DNA of 64,000 nucleotides from Acetobacter vaccinii (GTDB lineage Bacteria; Pseudomonadota; Alphaproteobacteria; Acetobacterales; Acetobacteraceae). The position numbers and the translations under genes were made by a program. The notes beneath the pieces are model-generated. The model was not told the origin of the DNA, did not search any database, and was given only the letters and a program-made list of their open reading frames with translations. This document shows positions 45,784-54,333 of this stretch, piece by piece. The first letter of the stretch is position 1. Each line of letters begins with the position of its first letter. The stretch spans positions 601,001 through 665,000 of the forward strand of contig NZ_CP043506.1 in the NCBI RefSeq assembly GCF_008365315.1. Reading direction: 5' to 3'.

Positions 45784-46773
45784 ATGACCAGACTGTCCCG
45801 CTCTTCGCTTTCCGCCCTGGCCCTCGCGGCGCTGCTGGGCGCAGGCCTGCCCGCCGCCGCCATGGCGCAGGACGCGGCCAGCCCGGCCCAGGGCACGGAA
45901 CAGACAGCCCCGGCCCAGCCGCAGGCCGCCACCCCGCAGGCCGCCGCCCCGCAGGTTGAAGCCCCGCAGGTTGAAGCCCCGGCAGCCCCCGTGGCCAACC
46001 CGACCGAACAGGCCCCAGCCCCCGCCGCGGCCCCGCAGGCCGAGGCCAACCCCTACGGGCTGGGAGCACTGTGGAGCAATGGTGATGTCATCGCCCGTGG
46101 CGTGCTGCTGATCATGCTGCTGATGTCGCTGGGCACCTGGTATATCATGATCACCAAGTTCATCGAGCAGGCCCGCCTGTTTGCCGCTGGCAAGGACGCG
46201 GTGCGCAGCTTCTGGACCAAGCAGAGCATTCAGGAAGGGGCCGCCGCCCTGTCCAGCACCTCGCCCTTCCGCTACATCGCCGACACCGGCATTGCGGCCG
46301 CCGAGCACCATGAAGGCACGATGCAGGAAAGCATCGACCTGCATAGCTGGACGGGCATGTCCATCCAGCGCGCGGTCAACAACATCCAGAACAGCCTGCA
46401 GAAGGGCCTGGCCTTTCTGGGCACCGTGGGTTCCACCTCTCCCTTCATCGGGCTGTTCGGCACGGTCTGGGGGATCTACCACGCGCTGACTGCCATCGGC
46501 ATTGCCGGTCAGGCCTCCATCGACAAGGTGGCCGGGCCTGTGGGTGAATCGCTGATCATGACCGCCATCGGCCTTGCCACGGCTGTGCCCGCGGTGCTGG
46601 GCTACAACCTGCTGGTGCGCCGCAACAAGGGCGCCATGGACCAGGTGCGTGACTTTGCGGACGACCTGCAGTCCATTCTGATCGGTGGCGTGCGCCATGG
46701 TGCGGTGGAGCATATTCAGGTCCGTCCTGACAGCTCCCCCACGACGGCGACCGCCTCCAACCGGGTGGGCTGA
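45784..46773 (+). CDS. exbB: ExbB/TolQ family proton channel with periplasmic extension
   Basis: The ATG at 45784 starts a 329-residue protein with its own signal peptide (MTRLSRSSLSALALAALLGAG...AMAQ) and an Ala/Pro/Gln/Glu-rich, partly repeated periplasmic tail (QVEAP twice) up to about residue 90. The three-helix ExbB core follows, with GTVGSTSPFIGLFGTVWGIYHAL and GPVGESLIMTAIGLATAVPAVLGYN as landmarks. The long frame upstream of 45784 overlaps tonB in another frame and is not coding. Forms the motor with ExbD. Confidence 0.94.
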   Translation: MTRLSRSSLSALALAALLGAGLPAAAMAQDAASPAQGTEQTAPAQPQAATPQAAAPQVEAPQVEAPAAPVANPTEQAPAPAAAPQAEANPYGLGALWSNGDVIARGVLLIMLLMSLGTWYIMITKFIEQARLFAAGKDAVRSFWTKQSIQEGAAALSSTSPFRYIADTGIAAAEHHEGTMQESIDLHSWTGMSIQRAVNNIQNSLQKGLAFLGTVGSTSPFIGLFGTVWGIYHALTAIGIAGQASIDKVAGPVGESLIMTAIGLATAVPAVLGYNLLVRRNKGAMDQVRDFADDLQSILIGGVRHGAVEHIQVRPDSSPTTATASNRVG

Positions 46774-46776
46774 CGC

Positions 46777-47205
46777 ATGGGGATGCATGTCGGCGGCGGT
46801 GATGGGGGGGAGGACGAGGTCGTCTCCGCCATCAACACCACCCCGCTTGTCGATGTCATGCTGGTGCTGCTGATCATCTTCCTGATCACGATCCCTGTTG
46901 CGACCCACACGGTCAAGCTGAGCCTGCCCAAGGACCTGAGCCAGCCGACAAAGACACAGGTCAGCAACATTGTTGTTGCCGTCACGTCGGACGGGCATGT
47001 GTGGTGGAACCAGACAGCGCTGCATGGGCAGGAGGAGCTTGAAAGCCAGCTTGAGAAAGTGGCTGTGCTCAAGCCCCAGCCGCAGATCCAGATCAGGGGT
47101 GACGCGGCGGTGAAGTATGAAACCGTGGGCCGGATTGTTGCTGCGTGCCAGCAGGCCGGGATCTACCACGTGGACTTCATTACCGAGAAGCCGAAGGACA
47201 ACTGA
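46777..47205 (+). CDS. exbD: ExbD/TolR family protein, first copy
   Basis: A 142-residue subunit with one membrane helix (residues about 24-44) carrying INTTPLVDVMLVLLIIFLIT, which includes the essential Asp (D in LVDVML). The periplasmic half has LPKDLSQP and ends in TEKPKDN. Three bases after the exbB stop, so in the same transcript. A second, different ExbD copy follows. Confidence 0.94.
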   Translation: MGMHVGGGDGGEDEVVSAINTTPLVDVMLVLLIIFLITIPVATHTVKLSLPKDLSQPTKTQVSNIVVAVTSDGHVWWNQTALHGQEELESQLEKVAVLKPQPQIQIRGDAAVKYETVGRIVAACQQAGIYHVDFITEKPKDN

Positions 47206-47274
47206 GCCTGTGGGGGCGCTGCCCCCCGGTGCTCTCGCCCGGCCCGAGGAGGGCAGAGGCGCAGAAGAGAGTAA

Positions 47275-47715
47275 ATGGCCATGGGCATGAATGTCGGGTC
47301 GTCGAGCACGACGGAAGACGAAGGCATTGTTGATATCAACACGACCCCGTTGATTGACGTGATGCTGGTGCTTCTGATCATGCTGATCATCACCATTCCG
47401 CTGCAGACGCAGTCCGTTGCGATAGACCTGCCACAGGGCAACCCGCCGCCGCCAACGGTCGAGGTGCCGGTTGTGACGCTTGGGATCGACTTTGACAACA
47501 GCCTGAGCTGGAACGGGGAACCCGTGACAACGGAGGAAGACCTGCAGGCCCGGCTGCGGCAGATTGCCACGGGGCCTGAGGACTTCCGCCCCGAGTTCCA
47601 CATCCAGCCCAACCGGCTGGCCAGCTACAAGACGGTCATCCACGTCATGGCTGACGCTCAGCGCCTCGGCGTCACAAAGCTCGGCATAACCGGGCAGGAA
47701 CAGTTCGTGCAGTAA
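47275..47715 (+). CDS. exbD: ExbD/TolR family protein, second copy
   Basis: A 146-residue ExbD-like subunit. The helix (residues about 22-44) reads INTTPLIDVMLVLLIMLIIT with the essential Asp. The periplasmic part differs from the first copy. Two ExbD genes after one ExbB occur in several proteobacteria and may give motors with mixed ExbD, or one copy specific to certain TonB receptors. Start could also be the second Met at 47281. Terminator follows at 47744. Confidence 0.93.
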   Translation: MAMGMNVGSSSTTEDEGIVDINTTPLIDVMLVLLIMLIITIPLQTQSVAIDLPQGNPPPPTVEVPVVTLGIDFDNSLSWNGEPVTTEEDLQARLRQIATGPEDFRPEFHIQPNRLASYKTVIHVMADAQRLGVTKLGITGQEQFVQ

Positions 47716-47743
47716 GCGCTGTTCAGCATTCAATTTTTTAAAA

Positions 47744-47783
47744 GGGCTATCTGCCATTCATTCCGGCGGGTAGCCCTTTTTTT
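47744..47783 (+). terminator. Intrinsic terminator after exbD
   Basis: A 12-bp stem (GGGCTATCTGCC / GGCGGGTAGCCC, with two G-U pairs) and a 9-base loop, followed by seven T. Ends the tonB-exbB-exbD-exbD transcript. Confidence 0.85.
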
Positions 47784-47834
47784 ATTACCCTGCCCTCAGC
47801 CCCTCATGGGAACTGCAAAAGATGCATTTCCTTG

Positions 47835-47857
47835 TTGCAATTGATATTCGATTGCAA
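47835..47857. promoter_or_regulatory. Fur/Mur-like dyad ahead of an unknown gene
   Basis: TTGCAAT-(9)-ATTGCAA with a TGATATTCG centre, 112 bases before the ATG at 47969. The arms and AT-rich centre resemble the alphaproteobacterial Fur/Mur/Irr-like operators (TGCAA repeats). Between the tonB-exbD terminator and the next gene, so it should control that gene. Inference from pattern only. Confidence 0.4.
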
Positions 47858-47968
47858 TACGGTGTGTTTATCGCCTCTTCCCCGTGCGACCTACCCGGCG
47901 GCACTTCCCGACTTCTGGTCGGTGTGGTGTCGCCGGTTTCTATCTGTCAGTAAAGGATTGCTCTTCTC

Positions 47969-48946
47969 ATGAAAGAAGAAACAGTCTCCGACGCGCAATG
48001 GCACCTTGACCACTCACAGCCATCACAGTTTTTAAAGTATTTTGATCCTGAAAAAGGTTTTTCCCTGCAAATTGAAACTCTTGTCACGCGCTTTCGTGAC
48101 ATTGTCTCTCTTTGCACACCCGAAGACCCTGATGCCCCCCTGCTCCACCTGCGTGATGCTCTGGCCTTTCATCTGGTCAAAATGTCCCGGTGGTGGGGGT
48201 TTGAATTCTGCCCCCGTGCCCTGACCGGCATCCGCGGCCCTGTCTTTATGTCCTGGCTCAAGGCCCATGTTGCCCGTAACCTCGAAGACGAAATGCTGCT
48301 TGATGTCTTTACCCTGCAAAAACACACAAAAGCCGGGAGCAAAGCGCAGGTTCTGATTCTTGGGCTGGATAAAACCCCCTGTGGCTGTGCAAGCTTTGCC
48401 TATGGGGTCGATGGTCAACGGCTGTTCCGCTATAGCTCACTGATCCATAATGGGCAGATCACCTGGTGCGACGAGCAGTATCCTGATTTTGCCAGCGCAT
48501 GGCTTGCCGCCCGCAGCACCCATGCCAGCACACGCCCTGTATATGCCAGTGCAGGCGCGCAGTTTCGCGCAGGGCTTGAGCACACCTGGGCAAGGTCCTG
48601 GTACCAGAGGCATTTTTACAGGCTTGATGAACGCACGGCTGTCACCTTTTACGAACAGGCCTGTGTACAGTCATCGCTCTGCCAGACCATATTTGGGCAA
48701 AATGCCTTCAAGACCATTACCGGCGGTCTGGCCCTGCAAATTATTGAACGTGCCAGCGAACGCCATGTCAGCGTGGCTTCCATCCTGAATGAAAATGGTC
48801 GCATGACCAATAATGCATCTTCTGCAAACACTATTATACAGCAGGCACGTGACTATATTCATACCTGCATCGACGTAAGCCAACGCCCGTCCCGCAACGA
48901 TGCCATCAATCGGGCGTCTGTCTCAGGCCATCGCCGCTGCTGCTAG
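47969..48946 (+). CDS. Unknown protein, 325 residues
   Basis: I do not recognise a family. The product starts MKEETVSDAQWHLD, has no signal peptide or membrane segment and contains several Cys (including FCPRAL and PCGCAS) and a C-terminal CC just before the stop (GHRRCC). The middle half is rich in Trp, Phe and His, like a compact enzyme or effector. The ribosome-binding site is weak (TAAAGGATTG about 10 bases away). A Fur-like dyad lies upstream and the TonB genes precede it, suggesting metal-responsive control. Convergent with the LLM gene at 49035. Confidence 0.7.
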   Translation: MKEETVSDAQWHLDHSQPSQFLKYFDPEKGFSLQIETLVTRFRDIVSLCTPEDPDAPLLHLRDALAFHLVKMSRWWGFEFCPRALTGIRGPVFMSWLKAHVARNLEDEMLLDVFTLQKHTKAGSKAQVLILGLDKTPCGCASFAYGVDGQRLFRYSSLIHNGQITWCDEQYPDFASAWLAARSTHASTRPVYASAGAQFRAGLEHTWARSWYQRHFYRLDERTAVTFYEQACVQSSLCQTIFGQNAFKTITGGLALQIIERASERHVSVASILNENGRMTNNASSANTIIQQARDYIHTCIDVSQRPSRNDAINRASVSGHRRCC

Positions 48947-48977
48947 CGGCCAACAGTCCTCAGACTGACAGAGTGCA

Positions 48978-49000
48978 GGGGGGATCACTGATCCTCCCCC
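48978..49000. terminator. Imperfect G-rich/C-rich dyad between convergent genes
   Basis: GGGGGGATCA and TGATCCTCCCCC face each other between two gene stops, with one bulge and almost no loop unless the inner pairs open. Plausible as a shared weak terminator, no T run. Confidence 0.3.
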
Positions 49001-49034
49001 ACGTCTGGTGCAGCAATACACCTGCCATTGTCTG

Positions 49035-50339
49035 TTAACCGAACAATCGGCTTCGGAATGTCGCGCCCTCTGGACGCTGTCGTCCAAAGGGTTTTGACCG
49101 TATTACGGGCAGGGAGAATTTTACAAAATTCTCAGCGTCTCTCTGGGTCTGCTGTGGCAGAATCATAAACCCATCAGCCGCTTTTTCTTCAAACCACAGT
49201 TGCAGATTGTCACACACACTGCGCCCATCGCCCGTAAAACTCAAAACACCTTGCCCACCATTCAGTCTGGTGGCCAGCTCCCTGAGTGTTCTCACCTGCC
49301 CGCTCTGAACTAGCCGCCGGACCAAGGCAAGCTGGGTACGATAACCCTGTATGTCATCGGCCTCAGGTAAGGGCGGGAGAACATCATCTAGCGCATAGCG
49401 GGTCAGATCCACGCCAATAAAGCTACTGACCCTCTTAAGTGTTGCTTCCGCAGAAACCAGTTCTGCCAGTTCTGCGGCCCGTTCCTGGGCAGCATTGTCA
49501 TGCTGCTCGACAAGAACACGCACGGACATGATAACCAGAATATCAGACTCTGCACGCCCATGGTCGCGCGCGCGGCGCTTGATGTCCTGATAATATGCTT
49601 TGGCATCCTCAAGATCCTGACTGACCATATAGACAATGTCCGCATAGCGCGCGGCAAAGTCCCTGCCTGTTGCTGAGGCACCCGCCTGCACAATCACAGG
49701 CTTGCCCTGCGGGCTACGTGGGGCGTTCAACGGTCCTTCAACCGTGAAAAACTGCCCATGATGACCCGTAACGGCAACGCGATCCGGGTCAAAATACATA
49801 CCACGGTCTTTGTCAGCCACCACAGCATCCGCTTGCCAGCCTGTCCACAAGGCTGTTGCCACGTCCAGAAACTCCGCAGCACGCTCATAGCGGCTGTCAT
49901 GGTCTGGCAATGTTTCCGGCCCAAAGTTCAATGCTGCATTCGGGTTTGCGGTTGTCACAACATTCCAGGCCGCCCGACCATGGCTGATCCGGTCAAGTGA
50001 CGACATCATTCTTGCCAGATTATACGGCTCTGTGAATGTTGAAGAAACCGTGCAGACCAGACCAACATTGCGGGTATTGACCGCTACCGCACTCAGCAGA
50101 GTCAGCGGTTCAAACCCCAGCACAACAGAATCTGGCGCATACCGATTAACCGACAACCCATCGGCTATGAACACCATATCCAACCCGGCTGCGTCTGCCA
50201 TCCGGGAGAGTTCCAGAGAATAACTGATGTCATACGCACGCGACACCTGGGTCAGAGGGTGACGCCACGCTCCATTATGGTGGCCTATCGGGTCTATATT
50301 AAGACCAAACACTGCACTGTTTCTGCTCAACGGGATCAT
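49035..50339 (-). CDS. LLM monooxygenase of the NtaA/SnaA/DszA type, last gene of island B
   Basis: About 434 residues from ATG 50339 (the frame opens at TTG 50375). The start NSAVFGLNIDPIGHHNGAWRHP, the loop ISHGRAAWNVVTT near residues 125-137, RSPQGKPVIVQAGAS near 215-230 and the C-terminal QTQRDAENFVKFSLPVIR mark the long luciferase-like family. The C-terminal block differs from the other members here (no VPELQRRG), so it is a more distant paralogue. Transcribed after the two permease genes with a 60-base gap. FMNH2-dependent oxygenation of the imported compound is the inferred role. Confidence 0.9.
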   Translation of the reverse strand: MIPLSRNSAVFGLNIDPIGHHNGAWRHPLTQVSRAYDISYSLELSRMADAAGLDMVFIADGLSVNRYAPDSVVLGFEPLTLLSAVAVNTRNVGLVCTVSSTFTEPYNLARMMSSLDRISHGRAAWNVVTTANPNAALNFGPETLPDHDSRYERAAEFLDVATALWTGWQADAVVADKDRGMYFDPDRVAVTGHHGQFFTVEGPLNAPRSPQGKPVIVQAGASATGRDFAARYADIVYMVSQDLEDAKAYYQDIKRRARDHGRAESDILVIMSVRVLVEQHDNAAQERAAELAELVSAEATLKRVSSFIGVDLTRYALDDVLPPLPEADDIQGYRTQLALVRRLVQSGQVRTLRELATRLNGGQGVLSFTGDGRSVCDNLQLWFEEKAADGFMILPQQTQRDAENFVKFSLPVIRSKPFGRQRPEGATFRSRLFG

Positions 50340-50398
50340 CCTCTCTATTGCAGGCCCGTCAGGTTCACATATCAACCGCCAAAACCGCGCCAGAGCTT

Positions 50399-51187
50399 TC
50401 AGCCCCTCTTGCTGACAGAGCGCGACCTGAGCAACCCGAAAGCCAGTGTCGCAACCAACGTCACCCCTGTGACAATGGAAGACACCGCAGCAATAACGGG
50501 GGTGATTGCCTGACTGGCATACGCATACATTTTAGCGGACAGCACCGGCGTCATGACCGGGCCTATGAAAAGCGCAAAGGTTGTTTCGTCCCACGCGGAC
50601 TGGAACGCAAGCACAAGGGACATAACCGTGCCCAGTGCCGCCAAAGGCAGAACCACCGTGCGTAGAATTGTGATCGGCCGTGCCCCCATGGACGCCGCCG
50701 CAACCCACAAATTGGGATCAATCGTGCCGAACGAGGCAAGAATGAACGTAACCGACAGCGGCAATGCCAGAACACTATTGGCTGTTGCCAAAAGGTATTC
50801 AGACCCCACAAAGCCCGATGGCATGAACAGTGCAAATACACCAGAGGCCAGCACAACATGGGGCACCCATAAGGGGGCAAATACCAACACCATGCTCCAC
50901 CGCGGCACATCCCCCCGCCGCACATGCACGATACCAAACAGAACAGCCACCAATGTTGTCAGAATAGCCGCCAGCACAGACATTCTGAGCGACAACAGGC
51001 CGGATTCAAGCCAACTCGTATCAGAAAATACCTGCCAGTACCACGATGCCGTTAACCCTTTTGGTGGAAACTCTATAAATTCCGAACGACCGATGCTGGC
51101 CGGGAGCACTGCAAACGCGGGCAAAAGCAGAAAAATAACAATCAGGCTTGCATAGGCTGCGCCACAAACATTGAGGATTTTTTTCAT
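50399..51187 (-). CDS. ABC importer permease, PotC/FbpB-type second subunit
   Basis: A 262-residue permease with six helices. The binding-protein-dependent EAA loop is AAASMGARPITILRTVVLPLAALG. It starts MKKILNVCGAAYASLIVIFLLLPAFAVLPASIG, typical of PotC. Pairs with the permease at 51184, whose stop overlaps this ATG (ATGA). Part of the spermidine/putrescine/iron-like importer of island B. Confidence 0.9.
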   Translation of the reverse strand: MKKILNVCGAAYASLIVIFLLLPAFAVLPASIGRSEFIEFPPKGLTASWYWQVFSDTSWLESGLLSLRMSVLAAILTTLVAVLFGIVHVRRGDVPRWSMVLVFAPLWVPHVVLASGVFALFMPSGFVGSEYLLATANSVLALPLSVTFILASFGTIDPNLWVAAASMGARPITILRTVVLPLAALGTVMSLVLAFQSAWDETTFALFIGPVMTPVLSAKMYAYASQAITPVIAAVSSIVTGVTLVATLAFGLLRSRSVSKRG

Positions 51188-52071
51188 TTTGCGCTCTTGC
51201 GATGGTACGCACCGCCGCCCAGAATGAGGCAGAACACCATGGCCATGACAATGATCAGCAGCGTTGCAACGCCGGATACCGCAGCATGGGCGGCACCCAT
51301 TTCAAAATCCACTGTCATGTCACTCAGAATAAGCTTGCCAAGAACCGTATCCTGCGGCCCTCCCAACAGGACAGGGACAAGGAACAGCCCCGTCGCCAGA
51401 GTAAACACAAGCAGCAAAGCCTGAGCGACACTGCGGCGTAACTGGGGCCAGTAAACATCGAGCACAACCCGGAGCGGCGATGCCCCGAAGGACACGGCAA
51501 CATGAGCCAGTTCATGGTCAACATGCCGCAAACCGTTTAGCAGCGACATCGCGGCAATCGGCATCATCACCTGTGTCATGCCGATGATAACGGCTGTTTT
51601 GGTATAAAGAATATCCAACGGGTGGCTAATCAACCCCAGCCCTTGCAGCACTGAGCTGACAATGCCCGTGCGCCCGAGCAATAATTGCCATGAGACCGCC
51701 CGGACAAGGCCAGAAAGTGCGAGCGCCACACCGAGTATGCCTGTAAACAGCCTGACGATAACATCCCGGCACCGACTGACATACAGGCAGGCCGGAAACG
51801 TCAGCCCCACCGCTCCCACGGCTGACACAGTAGAAAAAAAGACCGTATTGGCCAACGCCAGACGATACTGCGGTTGCCCCAGAAAATCACGATAGGCACC
51901 AAGGCCCAATCCCGCAGGCGTTATAAACGACAGATAGATCTGGTAGAGTATAGGAATAATCACAAACCCGGTCACCAGCACCAGCCCCGGCACAAACAGC
52001 CACAGGTCGCGCTGCTGCCCGCCCCCCCACAGACTGGGGCGCAAGCGGGATAGGACAGCCCCCAGCGCCAC
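51184..52071 (-). CDS. ABC importer permease, PotB type
   Basis: About 295 residues. The frame opens at ATG 52113, but that start would overlap the ATPase gene by 41 bases. GTG at 52071 is preceded at 6 bases by GGAGG that lies in the end of the ATPase gene, so I take GTG as the start. Helices and the EAA loop VAVSFGASPLRVVLDVYWPQLRRSV are clear. Its role is the first membrane subunit of the island B importer. Confidence 0.88.
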   Translation of the reverse strand: MALGAVLSRLRPSLWGGGQQRDLWLFVPGLVLVTGFVIIPILYQIYLSFITPAGLGLGAYRDFLGQPQYRLALANTVFFSTVSAVGAVGLTFPACLYVSRCRDVIVRLFTGILGVALALSGLVRAVSWQLLLGRTGIVSSVLQGLGLISHPLDILYTKTAVIIGMTQVMMPIAAMSLLNGLRHVDHELAHVAVSFGASPLRVVLDVYWPQLRRSVAQALLLVFTLATGLFLVPVLLGGPQDTVLGKLILSDMTVDFEMGAAHAAVSGVATLLIIVMAMVFCLILGGGAYHRKSAK

Positions 52072-52072
52072 G

Positions 52073-53176
52073 CTATGCCTCCACAACACGGCTATGATGG
52101 TCACGCCAGCCACAGAGAACTTCTGCTCCCGGTTCGCCCGGTGTTTCCCACGGCCGTAGCTCTGCTATCAGCCTGATTGCCCCTGGCAGTTCCAACGTAA
52201 CCCGCTGCCGTGCGCCCAGGTAGATAACGTCGATTACGCGCGCTTTAAAACGTGTCATATCATCACGCACATTATCCCCGATATGAACATACTCGGGACG
52301 GATCATGACCTGCATATGCTCATGTTGTGTGCGGGGTGCCTGGGTGCGGACTGCAACCCCAAGGCCCGTCAAAACAGCCGAACATTCCCCGGCGCTGATA
52401 CGAATATCCTCGGCTGCAAACAGATTGGCATCACCCAGAAAACTTGCCTCCCATGCCGAGGCTGGGTTTTCATACAGCTCCCGCGGGGTGCCAAGCGCCA
52501 CAATCCGCCCATGATTGAACAGGGCGATACGGTCAGAGAGGTACATGGCCTCGTCCTGATCATGCGTGACATAGAGGGTCGGAATACCAAACTCATGCTG
52601 GAGCCTGCGAATTTCCTGCTGCAAATCTGCCCGCAGCCGCTTGTCGAGCGCCCCCAGAGGCTCATCCATAAGCAACAGATCAGGGTTGAACACCAGCGCC
52701 CGAGCCACAGCAACGCGCTGGGCCTGCCCGCCGGAAATCTCCGCTGGATAGCGCGCAGCCTGAGCACCTAGCCCCATGGTCTGCACGATAGCAGCTACTC
52801 TGGCGGCTACCTCAGGCTTGGGAATTTTGCGTATCTGCAATGGGTAGGCAATGTTCTCTTCAACCGTCTTGTTGGGAAAAAGCGAATACCGCTGAAAGAC
52901 CATACCAATATTACGGTCATGGGGCTTAAGCCGTCGGACATCCACCCCACGAATAGCAATATGCCCGGCATCAGCCTCAATACTACCAACAGCAAGCCCC
53001 AGCAGCGTGGATTTTCCCGAACCACTGGGACCAAGCAGGGTCACAAACTCTCTGGGCCCAACGTCCAGAGAGATCCCGTCCAAGGCTGTAAACTGACCAT
53101 AACGCTTGCAAACCCCAGCATAGCTAAGCCCTGGAGGAACGTCCTGCGCCACGGACCCATCGCGTTTTGTTATCAT
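52073..53176 (-). CDS. ABC importer ATPase, PotA type
   Basis: About 367 residues. Start taken at ATG 53176 (AGGAA 6 bases before); the frame opens at GTG 53200. Walker A is LLGPSGSGKSTLL, Q-loop MVFQRYSLFPNKTV, signature ISGGQAQRVAVARAL, Walker B LLLMDEPLGALD and switch His in YVTHDQDEAMYL. The C-terminal about 130 residues form a TOBE-like regulatory domain, as in PotA/FbpC. Known relatives import polyamines, iron, sulfate or thiosulfate. Confidence 0.92.
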   Translation of the reverse strand: MITKRDGSVAQDVPPGLSYAGVCKRYGQFTALDGISLDVGPREFVTLLGPSGSGKSTLLGLAVGSIEADAGHIAIRGVDVRRLKPHDRNIGMVFQRYSLFPNKTVEENIAYPLQIRKIPKPEVAARVAAIVQTMGLGAQAARYPAEISGGQAQRVAVARALVFNPDLLLMDEPLGALDKRLRADLQQEIRRLQHEFGIPTLYVTHDQDEAMYLSDRIALFNHGRIVALGTPRELYENPASAWEASFLGDANLFAAEDIRISAGECSAVLTGLGVAVRTQAPRTQHEHMQVMIRPEYVHIGDNVRDDMTRFKARVIDVIYLGARQRVTLELPGAIRLIAELRPWETPGEPGAEVLCGWRDHHSRVVEA

Positions 53177-53206
53177 CCGCTGTTCCTGCTGTCTTTCCAC
53201 GCTCTG

Positions 53207-54325
53207 TTACAGGCCGGATTTGCCAGTCGTCACCCAAGCCTGCCACAGGCGCGCTGTGCGTGCGCCATGGGCACGCCACCAATCGTCATTGATAGCCACA
53301 GACTGAGCCAGATTTTCCGGACTGGTTGTGACAACCGCGCTTTGCTGCGGCGTGAGGAACTGCGCAATATCTCGCGCACCCCCACCGTACCCGGTATTTT
53401 TGGCAAACTCAGCCTGCTGCTGGGCATTATTGACAAACGCGAGCAGGGCTTCCGCACTCACCACATGCTGCCCACCTTCTGGAATAAACAGCCATGCATG
53501 GCTGAGCACATTCTGTTTCCAGCTCATGCCAATGGGAAAATGGTTGGCAATGCCTGAGACAGCCCGCCCACTCTGCGCAACACCGATTGTGAAATCCCCT
53601 CTGTTAATGCCCTGGATCGGCTCATCACCAGTGCTCCAGAAGGCCCGGACAGAGGGCCTGATCTGATCCAACCGCCCAAAGGCCCGCCGCAGCTTGTCAT
53701 CTGTCAGGGGGTAGATCTCATCTGGGGGGACACCATCACTCAAAAGGGCGATCACCAGCATATAGGGATGGTCGTACAGAGTGCGTGGACCGGGAAATTC
53801 CTTTGTATTCCACAAATCTGCCCATGTTGTCGGGGCTTTGGCAAAGACCCTGGTGTCATACACCAGCACTTCGGCATATGTGCTCAGCCATGTGCCATAG
53901 GCATTATAGGACCCAGGTAGCAGAGCACTGGCCAGAGGTTTCCAGAAATCATCCGGCAGTCTGTGAAACAGGCCTTCCTTGATCCCTTCCTCAAACTCCC
54001 AAGGAGACCCGGTGTAGGAAACATCGTATGGCACAGAATGATTATGCACATAGCCCCGCAACTGCGCGAAATTATGCGCGCTGACAGCCGCATGCACAGC
54101 AACACCACAGTGCTGTGTAAACGGTTTGAAATGCGCGTTGCCGTAGAACGTCCAGAATGTTCCGCCTGATGTATCTACGGCAAGGGTATCTTCCAAAGGA
54201 TGATCTTTGGTCGCAGGGTAACACAACGCTGCGGAGGTTCCCCCGTCATGCCGCTTGCAGGCAGAAACACAGAGCAGGCTGGCAGCCAGAACACTCATAA
54301 AAACAGGACGTATCAGAGGCAACAT
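53207..54325 (-). CDS. ABC importer solute-binding lipoprotein, PotD-like
   Basis: A 372-residue periplasmic binding protein of the extracellular solute-binding family 1/8 type. The signal peptide ends VSAC (Cys23), a likely lipobox. Features are VDTSGGTFWTFYGNAHFKPFTQHCGV near the N-terminus and NTKEFPGPRTLYDHPYMLVIALL, TWADLWNT in the middle, similar to PotD/Fbp proteins. It would capture the substrate for the permeases 3' of it. The binding pocket is not predictable. Confidence 0.88.
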   Translation of the reverse strand: MLPLIRPVFMSVLAASLLCVSACKRHDGGTSAALCYPATKDHPLEDTLAVDTSGGTFWTFYGNAHFKPFTQHCGVAVHAAVSAHNFAQLRGYVHNHSVPYDVSYTGSPWEFEEGIKEGLFHRLPDDFWKPLASALLPGSYNAYGTWLSTYAEVLVYDTRVFAKAPTTWADLWNTKEFPGPRTLYDHPYMLVIALLSDGVPPDEIYPLTDDKLRRAFGRLDQIRPSVRAFWSTGDEPIQGINRGDFTIGVAQSGRAVSGIANHFPIGMSWKQNVLSHAWLFIPEGGQHVVSAEALLAFVNNAQQQAEFAKNTGYGGGARDIAQFLTPQQSAVVTTSPENLAQSVAINDDWWRAHGARTARLWQAWVTTGKSGL

Positions 54326-54333
54326 GGGCTTAT

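Noticed and set aside
45673..47757. 694-codon open frame on the minus strand across exbB and exbD
   Set aside because: It is a mirror of the highly codon-biased plus-strand exbB/exbD genes, low in hydrophobic structure and without any family resemblance.
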